Positions 49,046-58,787 of a DNA stretch of 64,000 nucleotides are shown here, piece by piece. Both the position numbers and the translations under genes were made by a program. Below the pieces are notes generated by a model that was not told the DNA's origin, did not search any database, and worked only from the letters and a program-made list of their open reading frames with translations. Each line of letters opens with the position of its first letter. The stretch's first letter is position 1. Source of the DNA: Candidatus Avoscillospira avicola (GTDB lineage Bacteria > Bacillota > Clostridia > Oscillospirales > Oscillospiraceae); the NCBI GenBank assembly GCA_018712245.1, contig DVHE01000068.1, positions 1-64,000 on the forward strand, given 5' to 3'.

Positions 49046-50260
49046 CTGCCGCACGGGCTTGACATGGCTCATGGAGGTGGAGGGCAGGCAGTTGTCCGGC
49101 CAGACCTCCAGCGGGTTGACATAGAAGTACCGGTCTCCCTCCCGGGAAATGCCCGCCAGCACTGTATTGGACAGCGCCAGCTCCACGGTATCGTAGTACC
49201 TCGCCTCACCGGTGAGAGCAGCCATCCGCTGCGCAAACATCATCAGGCCGATGGACGCACAGCTCTCGCAGTACATCCGGTCATTGGGGAGGTCAAAGTC
49301 CGCTGTAAACCGCTCCAGCTTGCCCGAAGAGCCGATGCCGCCGGTGATGTACATCCGACGCTGTACAATGTTATTGTAAAGAGTCTCGGCAGCTCGGGCC
49401 ATCTCCGGGTCTCCCAGCTCCAGAGCCAGATCCGCCATGGCGCTGTACATATATACAGCCCGCACAGCGTGACCCTCGGCAGTGGTCTGTTCCAGAGGCG
49501 ACAGATGCGTCTGGGCGTATTTGTCGTCGTACTCGCAAAACTCCGGGAAGACGTTTCGGCCCTTCCGTCCCGCCATTTCGGCCAGCAGGTAGTTGGGCTT
49601 CTGTCCCCGCTGGCGGATAAAATAGTCCGCCAAATGCAGGTAGCGCTTTTCCCCTGTGGCCCGATAGAGCTTCACCAGGGCCAGCTCGATCTCCTGATGA
49701 CCCGGATAGCCGTGGCACTTTCCGTCCTCGGCGCCGAAGGTCCGGTCAATGAGGTCCGCAAAGCGCTGGGCCGTGTCCAGCAGCAGCTTTTCTCCTGTGG
49801 CTCGATAATAAGCCACCGCAGCCTCGATCAGATGGCCGGCACCGTACAGCTCATGACCTTCTGCCAAATTGCTCCAACGTTTTTCCGGGCACTCAATGGT
49901 GATGTACGTGTTGAGATAGCCATCCGGCTCCTGGGCCCGGGCGATCAGCACCGCCGCTTCCTGCGCCAGCGGCAATAAGTGTTTGCCGGTGCCGTTGGCG
50001 ATGCAGTAGGCCACAGCTTCCAACCATTTATATAGATCCGTATCCTGGAAAATCGCGCCTTGATGCCGTCCCGGCAGATCGCCGGCGGCCACCCGAAAAT
50101 TGTCCAGGCAGTGGGACTTTTCCGTTCCAGGCACGCGGTCGTTGAGGGCCTCCCATTGATAGGGCAGGACCCGCTCCGCGACCAGGCGCAGCATGGGGCC
50201 GTACAACTCGTCCGTGATACGCACCTGGTCCAGCGCAATGGGGGTTCGATACTGTTCCAT
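49046..50260 (-). pseudogene. GH127 beta-L-arabinofuranosidase, C-terminal third missing
   Basis: About 405 residues of a GH127 (DUF1680) enzyme that is normally about 640-660 long. HCLDNFRVAAG near 46, EGHELYGAGHLIEAA near 135, GGIGSSG near 310, CESCAS near 328 and NPLEVWPDNC near 385 are family landmarks. The protein stops matching just after SHVKPVRQ, right before the expected catalytic cysteine motif (W..xACCPTN), so the catalytic site is lost. The frame then runs unrelated to 48923. CGGAG precedes the ATG at 50260. It is divergent from the LacI gene. Confidence 0.85.
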
Positions 50261-50571
50261 GGGGTACACTCCGTTCTCTTCCCGCTTCTGGGGGAAATTC
50301 TTGTTTCGATTACCTAATCGTTTTACCTATTGTCGCTATTATATTCCAGGTCATTCGGGATTGTAAAGTATTTTTTTGAAATATTTGCAAATTTGTTGAC
50401 ATCCCACGATCTAAATTATTGTTTTTGTACAATTATCACAACGATTTTCAGCTATCTTAACGTTTTATCCTATTTTCAAAAATACTTGGTTTATAGATGC
50501 GCATAATCATATTTTCCAGAACATTTTTGAGATTATCCATTGGGGAATTATCAGAAATATTCACCTCCCCC

Positions 50572-50663
50572 TTGCGTTTTCCCCCGGGATATGCTAAAAT
50601 TTCACTAGTCTGAGCCGAGACTTATCGCGTTATTCTAGCATATTCTGCCAGAATACCATAACG
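50572..50663 (+). promoter_or_regulatory. lacI promoter and operator-like palindromes
   Basis: TTGCGT (50572-50577), 17 nt, TAAAAT (50595-50600). Downstream in the leader lie the 15-bp palindrome TATTCTG-c-CAGAATA (50641-50655) and flanking CGTTAT/ATAACG (50628-50633, 50658-50663). These could be operators for the regulator itself. The rest of 50270-50571 is AT-rich and must hold the divergent GH127 operon promoter; I see no gene. Confidence 0.65.
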
Positions 50664-50693
50664 TTTAGGCTCATCATGCAGGAGGTGTATGCT

Positions 50694-51740
50694 GTGGCCA
50701 CCATCAAGGATGTCGCCCGACTAACCGGCGTCTCCGCTGCCACCGTTTCCAACGTACTCAACGGCAAGCGCGGCGCAGCCAGCGAAGCCAAGGTGCAGGA
50801 AATTTTCCGCGTGGCTCAAGAGCTGCACTATCGTCCCAACTCTCTGGCCAAAAACCTCAAGCTCCAGCGCAGCAATACCATCGGCATCATCACCGAGGAC
50901 CTGACTGTTTTCAACACCCCGGAGATCGTCAACGGTATCGAGGAATACTGCGAAGAACAGGGCTATGAAATCCTTTTGGCCAATATGCGCCTCTTCAAGC
51001 GCTACAACAACAATCTCACAGATACGCCGGAACACGCCGTGCTGTTTGAAAACACCACCCGCAACCTGATGGCCAAGCAGGTGGAGGGCATCGTCTACAT
51101 CGGCTATCATTGCCGCCCCATCGCTTATCTGCCGCCGGATCACATTCCCTTTGTCTATGCCTATTGCTTCCCCAAGTCGCCCCTCTACCCCTACGTCCTT
51201 TTTGACGACGAAAAAGCCGGCTACCAGGTGAGCAAGGCCTTGATCGAGCACGGCCACCGAAACATCGGCCTGATTTCCGGCCCGCTGGCCAGTCTCAACG
51301 CCCAGGCACGGCTGCGGGGCGCGCAGAAAGCCCTGTACGAGGCCGGAATCCTCTACAACGCCTCCACCACCCTCTATGGCGACTGGAACCGGGAGAGCGG
51401 CTATCAGTGCGCGGAAAAACTGCTGGATATGGGTGTCACCGCCATTTTTGCCTTCAACGATATGACGGCCAGCGGCGTCTACGCCTGCTGCATTGACCGG
51501 GGCATCGCCGTCGGGCGGGATATTGCCCTCTTCGGCTACGACAATCTCAACATCGTCGAAGCCTACGTGCCCCCCATTTCCAGCGTGGAGCCGCCTTTGC
51601 GGGAAATGGGCTACAAAAGCGCGGAGCTGATTTTGGCTCAAATCCGCAGCCGGGAGCCATTGCCCACCATGGCCCACTCCCTGGACTGCACCGTCTATGT
51701 TCGTGGCTCCGTCTGCGCAGCGCCGCCTGCCGCCGACTGA
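50694..51740 (+). CDS. LacI-family transcription regulator
   Basis: A 348-residue regulator. The N-terminal HTH is ATIKDVARLTGVSAATVSNVLNGKRGAA, followed by the hinge helix HYRPNSLAKNLKLQ. A periplasmic-binding-protein-like sensor domain begins with NTIGIITEDL. It is placed between the two divergent glycan operons and most likely controls both in response to an imported pentose or oligosaccharide. A GTG at 50694 with AGGAGG 7 nt upstream is preferred over the ATG at 50676, which precedes that site. Confidence 0.95.
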   Translation: MATIKDVARLTGVSAATVSNVLNGKRGAASEAKVQEIFRVAQELHYRPNSLAKNLKLQRSNTIGIITEDLTVFNTPEIVNGIEEYCEEQGYEILLANMRLFKRYNNNLTDTPEHAVLFENTTRNLMAKQVEGIVYIGYHCRPIAYLPPDHIPFVYAYCFPKSPLYPYVLFDDEKAGYQVSKALIEHGHRNIGLISGPLASLNAQARLRGAQKALYEAGILYNASTTLYGDWNRESGYQCAEKLLDMGVTAIFAFNDMTASGVYACCIDRGIAVGRDIALFGYDNLNIVEAYVPPISSVEPPLREMGYKSAELILAQIRSREPLPTMAHSLDCTVYVRGSVCAAPPAAD

Positions 51741-51793
51741 CGGGAACGCCGGTCTTGATCTGCTGTATTATGATCCGACAATCTTAATTATGA

Positions 51794-53323
<1,530 letters not shown>

Positions 53324-53336
53324 CTGAGGCAAAGCC

Positions 53337-54149
53337 ATGGATATTCAAACCATTTCCCTTCCAACCGGCGCAGCGCTGACCGCCTATCTCCATCCGCGCA
53401 GCGCAGAGATGCAAAATCCTTACACTGCCAGCCGGGCAGCGCTGATTCTCTGCCCCGGCGGTGGTTACAGTATGCGCTCCGACCGGGAAAATGTTCCTCC
53501 GGCGATGCTGTTTTTTAACATGGGGTTTCAGGTCTTCGTCCTGTCCTATTCCGTCGGTGCTGCCGCAGCAAACCGGCGCCCTCTGGAGGAGCTTGGCCGG
53601 AGCGTGCAGCTTGTCCGCGCCAATCGCGAGGCGTGGAACATTGACCCAAACCGCGTAGCTGTACTGGGCTTTTCCGCCGGCGGCCATCTGGCAGCGTCCC
53701 TGGGCGTCCACTGGAATGACCCCGTACTGCTGGAACGCTGCAACGCCCAAGACGCCCGCGCACTTCGCCCCGATGCACTGATCTTAGCCTATCCTGTCAT
53801 CACCGACGGCGCTTTTACCCACGCGGAAACGCTGCAAAATATCTCCGCAGCCCGTCAGGAGCCTCCCCACTACTGGGCCCTGGAGACCCACGTCACCGCC
53901 GACACGCCGCCCGCCTTCCTCTGGCACACCATGGACGACGCCTGCGTCCCGGCGGAAAATTCCATCCTGTTTTTGCAGGCGCTGCACCGTGCCGGTGTCC
54001 CCTGCGAGTGCCACCTCTATATGCACGGGCAGCACGGCCTTTCCGTCTGTACCGGCGAGGTCGATTGCGGACAGTCCGCCGCGAAATCCTGGATTGCGCT
54101 GTGCCGAACCTGGATCGAAAGCATTTGGGGAGATTTGGGCGGATATTGA
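53337..54149 (+). CDS. Alpha/beta-hydrolase, acetyl-xylan-esterase-like
   Basis: A 270-residue serine hydrolase of the BD-FAE/AXE-like group. ILCPGGGYSMRS near 37 is the oxyanion region, GFSAGGHLAASLG near 105 carries the nucleophile Ser, HTMDDACVP near 196 the Asp, and HGQHGLS near 235 the His. It would remove acetyl groups from xylan or pectin oligosaccharides. It lies 13 nt after the GH51 gene, in the same operon. There is no signal peptide. Confidence 0.85.
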   Translation: MDIQTISLPTGAALTAYLHPRSAEMQNPYTASRAALILCPGGGYSMRSDRENVPPAMLFFNMGFQVFVLSYSVGAAAANRRPLEELGRSVQLVRANREAWNIDPNRVAVLGFSAGGHLAASLGVHWNDPVLLERCNAQDARALRPDALILAYPVITDGAFTHAETLQNISAARQEPPHYWALETHVTADTPPAFLWHTMDDACVPAENSILFLQALHRAGVPCECHLYMHGQHGLSVCTGEVDCGQSAAKSWIALCRTWIESIWGDLGGY

Positions 54150-54304
54150 GATATGCTCCCCCGTAATCGGCAGCCGCCTGTGAGCACCGCACGGCAGTTT
54201 TCCTGATTGCATCTGCACCCATGAACAGCGGATCTCTTTGGATCGACTCCCGAGAAAGCGACACCGTTCGGGGCCAGGCCCGGAAGCAGGCCGAGATGTT
54301 AAAA

Positions 54305-54458
54305 GAACCCTGGGCCCTGACCCAGCTCCGCTGTCTCGGTTGCTGAGACTTTTTCAAGTCGCAGCAGCCCCTGATTGAACGCACAGGGGCCCTTCGCCCC
54401 CTGCACCCATCCCCCGCTGCTCTGTCACAGAAACGTTCCGCATCGTATTTGACAGTGT
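54305..54458 (-). repeat. Decayed third copy of the terminator-associated element
   Basis: On the minus strand it begins ACTGTCAAAT at 54458 and keeps AGCAGCGGGGGATGGGTGC (54425-54405) and the GC hairpin GCAGGGGGC/GGCCCCTGTGC. A short GACTTgaaaAAGTC hairpin stands in for the AT stem. The CGACACGCTG end is lost. A terminator-like hairpin flanks its start, but no second copy of that hairpin is seen at the other end. A 41-codon frame at 54221-54346 nearby has no clear ribosome site. Confidence 0.65.
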
Positions 54459-54460
54459 GC

Positions 54461-54503
54461 GCCGTGGGCGGCGCTGTCTCGCGTCGTCCACGGCGTTTTT
54501 TTC
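54461..54503 (+). terminator. Terminator-like hairpin upstream of the glycosidase gene
   Basis: CGCCGTGGGCG pairs with CGTCCACGGCG (one G-U), followed by TTTTTTTC ending near 54503. It lies between the esterase and the next gene, so downstream genes need read-through or their own promoter. Confidence 0.7.
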
Positions 54504-54595
54504 ACCCCACTTCCTCCCCGCAGCCAATCAGCTGCCGCGTCCCAACGCGCCCATTTTCCTCTCCCAATCTCTATTTGCAGAAAGGATGTCGAACC

Positions 54596-56560
54596 GTGAA
54601 GCTCTGTCCTTCCCGCCAAGTCCATCTGGATTTCCACACCTCGGAGAAAATTCCCGGCATCGGCGTTGACTTTCAGCCGGAGGCCTTTGCCGAAGCCGTC
54701 AGCGCCGCCTCCATCAACTCCATGACCGTCTTCGCCCGCTGCCACCACGGCTGGCTCTACTACCCCTCCCAGGCCTTCCCGCAGCTGGTTCATCCGCAGC
54801 TGGCCCAGCGGAACCTGCTGCTGGAGCAGGTGCGCGCCCTCCACAGCCGCGGCATCAAGGCGCCGGTGTACATCACCGTCCAGTGGGACTACCACACCGC
54901 CTCCACCCATCCGGAGTGGCTCATCCGCAAGGCGGACGGCGCCCGCGAAGGCGGCCCCTTCCACGAGCCCGGCTTCTACCAGTCTCTTTGCGTCAACACC
55001 GGCTATACGCAGTTCCTCCAAGCCATCACCAAAGAAGTCATCGAGCTGCTGGGGAACGAGCTGGACGGCTTGTTCTTTGACATCGTCGGCACGCACCCCT
55101 GCTGGTGCGCCGCCTGCCGGGCCGAGATGGCCCAGCGAGGAATCGACCCCGCCGCCGACGACGCGGTACGCGCCTTTGCCAAAACCGTCATGGATCGGTT
55201 CAAGCTGGAGATGTCGGCCTTTGTGCGGCAATTCCGCCCGGACTGCACCATCTTCTACAACGCCGGCCATGTAGGACCCACCACCCGGGCCAGCGCCGCG
55301 GCGTACTCCCACTTCGAGCTGGAGAGCATCCCTTCTGGCACCTGGGGCTATCTCCACTTCCCCGTGACGGCCCGGTACGCCCGCAAGCTGGGCAAGGACT
55401 GCGTAGGCATGACCGGTAAATTCCACACAGCCTGGGGCGACTTCCACAGCCTCAAAAATCTGGCTGCTCTGGAGTTTGAGTGCTTCCGTATGCTGAGCTT
55501 CGGCTTTGCCGCCTCCATCGGCGACCAGCTGGAGCCGTGCGGCAGGCTGAACCCCGCCACTTACCGTCTGATCGGCCAGGTCTACCGCCAGTTTGCCCAG
55601 CGGGAAGCCTGGGCCCGGCCTTCGACACCGGTGGTGGAAGCAGCCGTAGTGACGCCGGAACGGGACGACCGGGAGTTTGAAATTCCCGAGAGCGTGATGG
55701 GCGCGGCCCAGCTGCTGGAAGAGCTGGCGCTGCAGTTTGACATCATCGACCCCACCATGGAGCTGGGAGACTACCCGCTGGTGATCCTGCCGGACGATCT
55801 CATCATTTCCGCCACCTTCCGGGACAAGCTGGAGGCCTATGTCGCCCAGGGCGGCAAGGTCCTGGCCTGCGGGCGGGGCGGCCAGGATGCGTCCGGCGCG
55901 TATCCCCCCTGCTTCGGCGTCAGCGCCGACGGCCCGCAGGAGAACTACCCCGACTTCATCCTGGCCCAGGGCCCGCTGGCCGCAGGGCTGGAGCCGGAGA
56001 ATGAGTATGTAATGTACCAGCAAGGCCAGGTGCTGCGCTCTGCCGGCGCCGCGCCGCTGCTCTATGCCCGGGCGCCCTACTTCCCCCGCCGGGGGGACAG
56101 CTTCTGCTCTCACCTCTACACCCCCTCCGCCCATGGGACGCCCTATCCCGTGGCCTTCCAAAACGGCAATGTACTGGTGCTGTCCCACCCGCTGTTCTCC
56201 CAGTACCGAGAAAACGCCCCGGCCTGGTGCAAAAAGCTGGTGGACAACGCAGCCAATCTCCTGCTGAAGCGTCGCCTGATCCGACACAACGGCCCCTCCA
56301 CCATGACTGTCAGCGTACTAGACCAGCCAGAGCTGCATCGCACCAATCTCCACATTCTCACCTATATCCCGGTGCGCAAAAGCGCCACCATCGACCTGGT
56401 GGAAGAGCGCACCGTGGTGCGCCAAATCACCGTACAGGCACAGCTCCCCCGGGCCTTCACGGCGGCCCGCCTGATTCCCGACGGCACGCCGCTGGCAGTG
56501 GCCGGGAATACCATCACCATCCCCGAAATTGACGGCTACGCCGTCGTGGAACTGACGTAA
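54596..56560 (+). CDS. GHL6-like glycoside hydrolase with beta-galactosidase-trimerisation-like domain
   Basis: A 654-residue protein that I place in the hypothetical-glycosidase GHL6 (PF14871) group. LDFHTSEKIPGIGVDF at residue 10, TVFARCHHGWLYYPS near 45, ITVQWDYHTASTHPEWL near 92 and FFDIVGTHPCWCAACRAEM near 160 are the barrel hallmarks. A trimerisation-like alpha/beta domain spans about 345-570, then a small C-terminal beta domain. Some relatives are assigned to GH151 alpha-L-fucosidases, but activity here is not assured. GTG at 54596 follows AAAGGATG. It lies 15 nt before a GH31 gene. Confidence 0.75.
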   Translation: MKLCPSRQVHLDFHTSEKIPGIGVDFQPEAFAEAVSAASINSMTVFARCHHGWLYYPSQAFPQLVHPQLAQRNLLLEQVRALHSRGIKAPVYITVQWDYHTASTHPEWLIRKADGAREGGPFHEPGFYQSLCVNTGYTQFLQAITKEVIELLGNELDGLFFDIVGTHPCWCAACRAEMAQRGIDPAADDAVRAFAKTVMDRFKLEMSAFVRQFRPDCTIFYNAGHVGPTTRASAAAYSHFELESIPSGTWGYLHFPVTARYARKLGKDCVGMTGKFHTAWGDFHSLKNLAALEFECFRMLSFGFAASIGDQLEPCGRLNPATYRLIGQVYRQFAQREAWARPSTPVVEAAVVTPERDDREFEIPESVMGAAQLLEELALQFDIIDPTMELGDYPLVILPDDLIISATFRDKLEAYVAQGGKVLACGRGGQDASGAYPPCFGVSADGPQENYPDFILAQGPLAAGLEPENEYVMYQQGQVLRSAGAAPLLYARAPYFPRRGDSFCSHLYTPSAHGTPYPVAFQNGNVLVLSHPLFSQYRENAPAWCKKLVDNAANLLLKRRLIRHNGPSTMTVSVLDQPELHRTNLHILTYIPVRKSATIDLVEERTVVRQITVQAQLPRAFTAARLIPDGTPLAVAGNTITIPEIDGYAVVELT

Positions 56561-56575
56561 TAGGAGAGGTATTGT

Positions 56576-58552
56576 ATGATCGATCTACTGAACAACGCCC
56601 TGCTCTACCGCTTTGGCGGCGAAAGCCTTCGCATCGAGCCCTGGGGCGACAACGCCGTCCGCGTCCGGGCCTGGAAGCAGGTCCAAATGCCCGCCGAGGA
56701 CTGGGCCCTGACGGAGCCCCACAGCGCCGAGGCTCAAATCCGTGAAACTGAAACCGGCTATTCGCTGACCAACGGCAAGCTGACCGTCCACCTCACCCGG
56801 GGCGGCAAGCTGACCGCTTACAATCAAAACGGGAAAAAGCTCCTGGAAGAGTACCACCGCAACCGCCGGGACATCCTCGATCCCAACTGCAGCGCCATCG
56901 AAGTGGAGGCCCGGGAATTCAAACCCATTCCCGGCGGCGACTACCGCCTCACCGCCCGCTTTGAGTCCCTCAACCCGAAAGAGAAGCTCTACGGCATGGG
57001 CCAGTACCAGCAGCCCTATCTGGATTTGAAGGGTGCGGATCTGGAGCTGGCCCAGCGCAACTCCCAGGTTTCGGTTCCCTTCCTCCTCTCCTCGCTGGGG
57101 TACGGCCTCCTGTGGAACAACCCCGCCGTGGGCCGGGCCGTGTTGGGCAAAAACGTGATGAGCTTCGAGGCCTATGCCACCAAGGGGCTGGATTACTGGC
57201 TTGTGGCCGGGGACACACCCCGGGAGATCGAAACCGCCTACGCCTCTGTCACCGGCACCGTACCCATGATGCCCGAATACGGCCTGGGTTTCTGGCAGTG
57301 CAAGCTCCGCTACCAGACCCAGGAGGAGCTTTTGTCCGTGGCCCGGGAGTACAAGCGCCGGGGCCTGCCGCTGGACCTGATCGTCATCGATTTCTTCCAC
57401 TGGCCGAAGCAGGGCGAGTGGAAATTCGACCCCACCTATTGGCCCGACCCCAAAGCCATGGTGAAGGAGCTGCAGGAGCTGGGCGTGGAGCTGATGGTCT
57501 CCATCTGGCCCACGGTGGACCGGACCTCCGAAAACTTCGCGGAGATGCAGGAGAAGGGCTACCTGGTGCGATGTGACCGCGGTATGCAGCGCAATCAAGA
57601 CTTCATGGGCGAAACCCTCTTCTACGACGCCACCAACCCCGAAGCCCGGGCCTTTGTCTGGGGCAAGGCCAAGGCCAACTACTACGATCTGGGCATCCGG
57701 GTTTTCTGGCTGGATGAGGCAGAGCCGGAGTACACCGTCTACGACTTCGACAACTACCGCTACTACCTGGGTCCCAACCTCCAGGTGGGCAATCTCTACC
57801 CCCTGGACTACGCCCGGACCTTCTACGATGGCATGGAGGCCGCAGGTCAGCAGAACATTGTCAACCTCCTCCGCTGTGCCTGGGCCGGCAGTCAGAAGTA
57901 CGGGGCCCTGGTCTGGTCCGGCGACATCGCCTCCAGCTTCCGGAGCCTCAAAAATCAGCTGGCAGCGGGTCTCAACATGAGTCTGGCTGGCATTCCCTGG
58001 TGGACCACCGACATCGGCGGTTTCCACGGCGGCAACCCCAGCGACCCGGCCTTCCGGGAGCTGTTCGTCCGGTGGTTCCAGTGGGGCGCCTTTCTGCCGG
58101 TGATGCGCCTCCACGGCGACCGGGAGCCCAAGCAGCCCCAGGTGGGCACCACCGGCGGCGCCACTTGCCTCTCCGGCGCGCCCAACGAGGTCTGGAGCTA
58201 CGGCGAGGCCGTCTATGAGATCTGCAAAAAATATCTCAGCCTCCGGGAGTCCATGCGGGACTATACCCGCTCCCTGATGGCCGCCGCCCACGAACACGGC
58301 GAGCCGGTGATGCGGCCCCTCTTCTACGAATTCCCGGACGATCCCACTTGCTGGGAAGTGGAGGACCAGTACTGCTACGGCCCGGACTATCTGGTGGCCC
58401 CGATCCTGGAGGCCGGCCAGCGAGTGCGCCGGGTGTACCTCCCCCGGGGTGCATCCTGGACCAACCTGGACACCGGCGAGACCTTCCCCGGCGGTCAGTG
58501 GGTCGACGTCCCCGCGCCCCTCGACACCATGCCGGTCTTTACAAGGGGATAA
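56576..58552 (+). CDS. GH31 family enzyme, alpha-xylosidase/alpha-glucosidase type
   Basis: A 658-residue GH31 protein. The barrel reads GFWQCKLRYQTQEELL near 238; the catalytic nucleophile Asp lies in VFWLDEAEPE near 381 and the acid/base Asp in VWSGDIASSF near 448. WWTTDIGGFHGG near 478 and VMRLHGDREPK near 505 shape the substrate end. The pairing of WLDEAEPE and RLHGDREP suggests the alpha-xylosidase-like branch, but substrate is inference. There is no signal peptide. It follows the GHL6 gene closely and ends the operon. Confidence 0.9.
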   Translation: MIDLLNNALLYRFGGESLRIEPWGDNAVRVRAWKQVQMPAEDWALTEPHSAEAQIRETETGYSLTNGKLTVHLTRGGKLTAYNQNGKKLLEEYHRNRRDILDPNCSAIEVEAREFKPIPGGDYRLTARFESLNPKEKLYGMGQYQQPYLDLKGADLELAQRNSQVSVPFLLSSLGYGLLWNNPAVGRAVLGKNVMSFEAYATKGLDYWLVAGDTPREIETAYASVTGTVPMMPEYGLGFWQCKLRYQTQEELLSVAREYKRRGLPLDLIVIDFFHWPKQGEWKFDPTYWPDPKAMVKELQELGVELMVSIWPTVDRTSENFAEMQEKGYLVRCDRGMQRNQDFMGETLFYDATNPEARAFVWGKAKANYYDLGIRVFWLDEAEPEYTVYDFDNYRYYLGPNLQVGNLYPLDYARTFYDGMEAAGQQNIVNLLRCAWAGSQKYGALVWSGDIASSFRSLKNQLAAGLNMSLAGIPWWTTDIGGFHGGNPSDPAFRELFVRWFQWGAFLPVMRLHGDREPKQPQVGTTGGATCLSGAPNEVWSYGEAVYEICKKYLSLRESMRDYTRSLMAAAHEHGEPVMRPLFYEFPDDPTCWEVEDQYCYGPDYLVAPILEAGQRVRRVYLPRGASWTNLDTGETFPGGQWVDVPAPLDTMPVFTRG

Positions 58553-58558
58553 ACCAAA

Positions 58559-58612
58559 TAAAAAACCCCGTGGGCGCTGCTTCCAAAGAAGCAGAACCCA
58601 CGGGGTTTTTCT
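58559..58612. terminator. Large bidirectional terminator after the GH31 gene
   Basis: AAAAACCCCGTGGG pairs with CCCACGGGGTTTTT, with an inner stem CTGCTTC/GAAGCAG. The gap to 58787 also holds GGGAGCGCCTC/GAGGCGTTCCC (about 58651-58676) and no gene. Confidence 0.92.
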
Positions 58613-58787
58613 GGATTTCAAACATGCGGAAGCGGTAGCCGGGAGCGCCTCCGCAGAGGCGTTCCCGGCGCTTGGCGATAAGGCCGGCAGGAGTCGCCGC
58701 TCGTGCGCTTTGCGGCAGCAAAGCTCCATCTATCACATCGCCGCTGGGGGAAGCGCAGACATTGACCCACTCCTCCTTCAGCTTGGA

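Noticed and set aside
54221-54346. A 41-codon frame in the esterase-glycosidase gap
   Set aside because: No SD, overlaps the decayed element, and has no similarity that I recognise. Noted only in the repeat entry.
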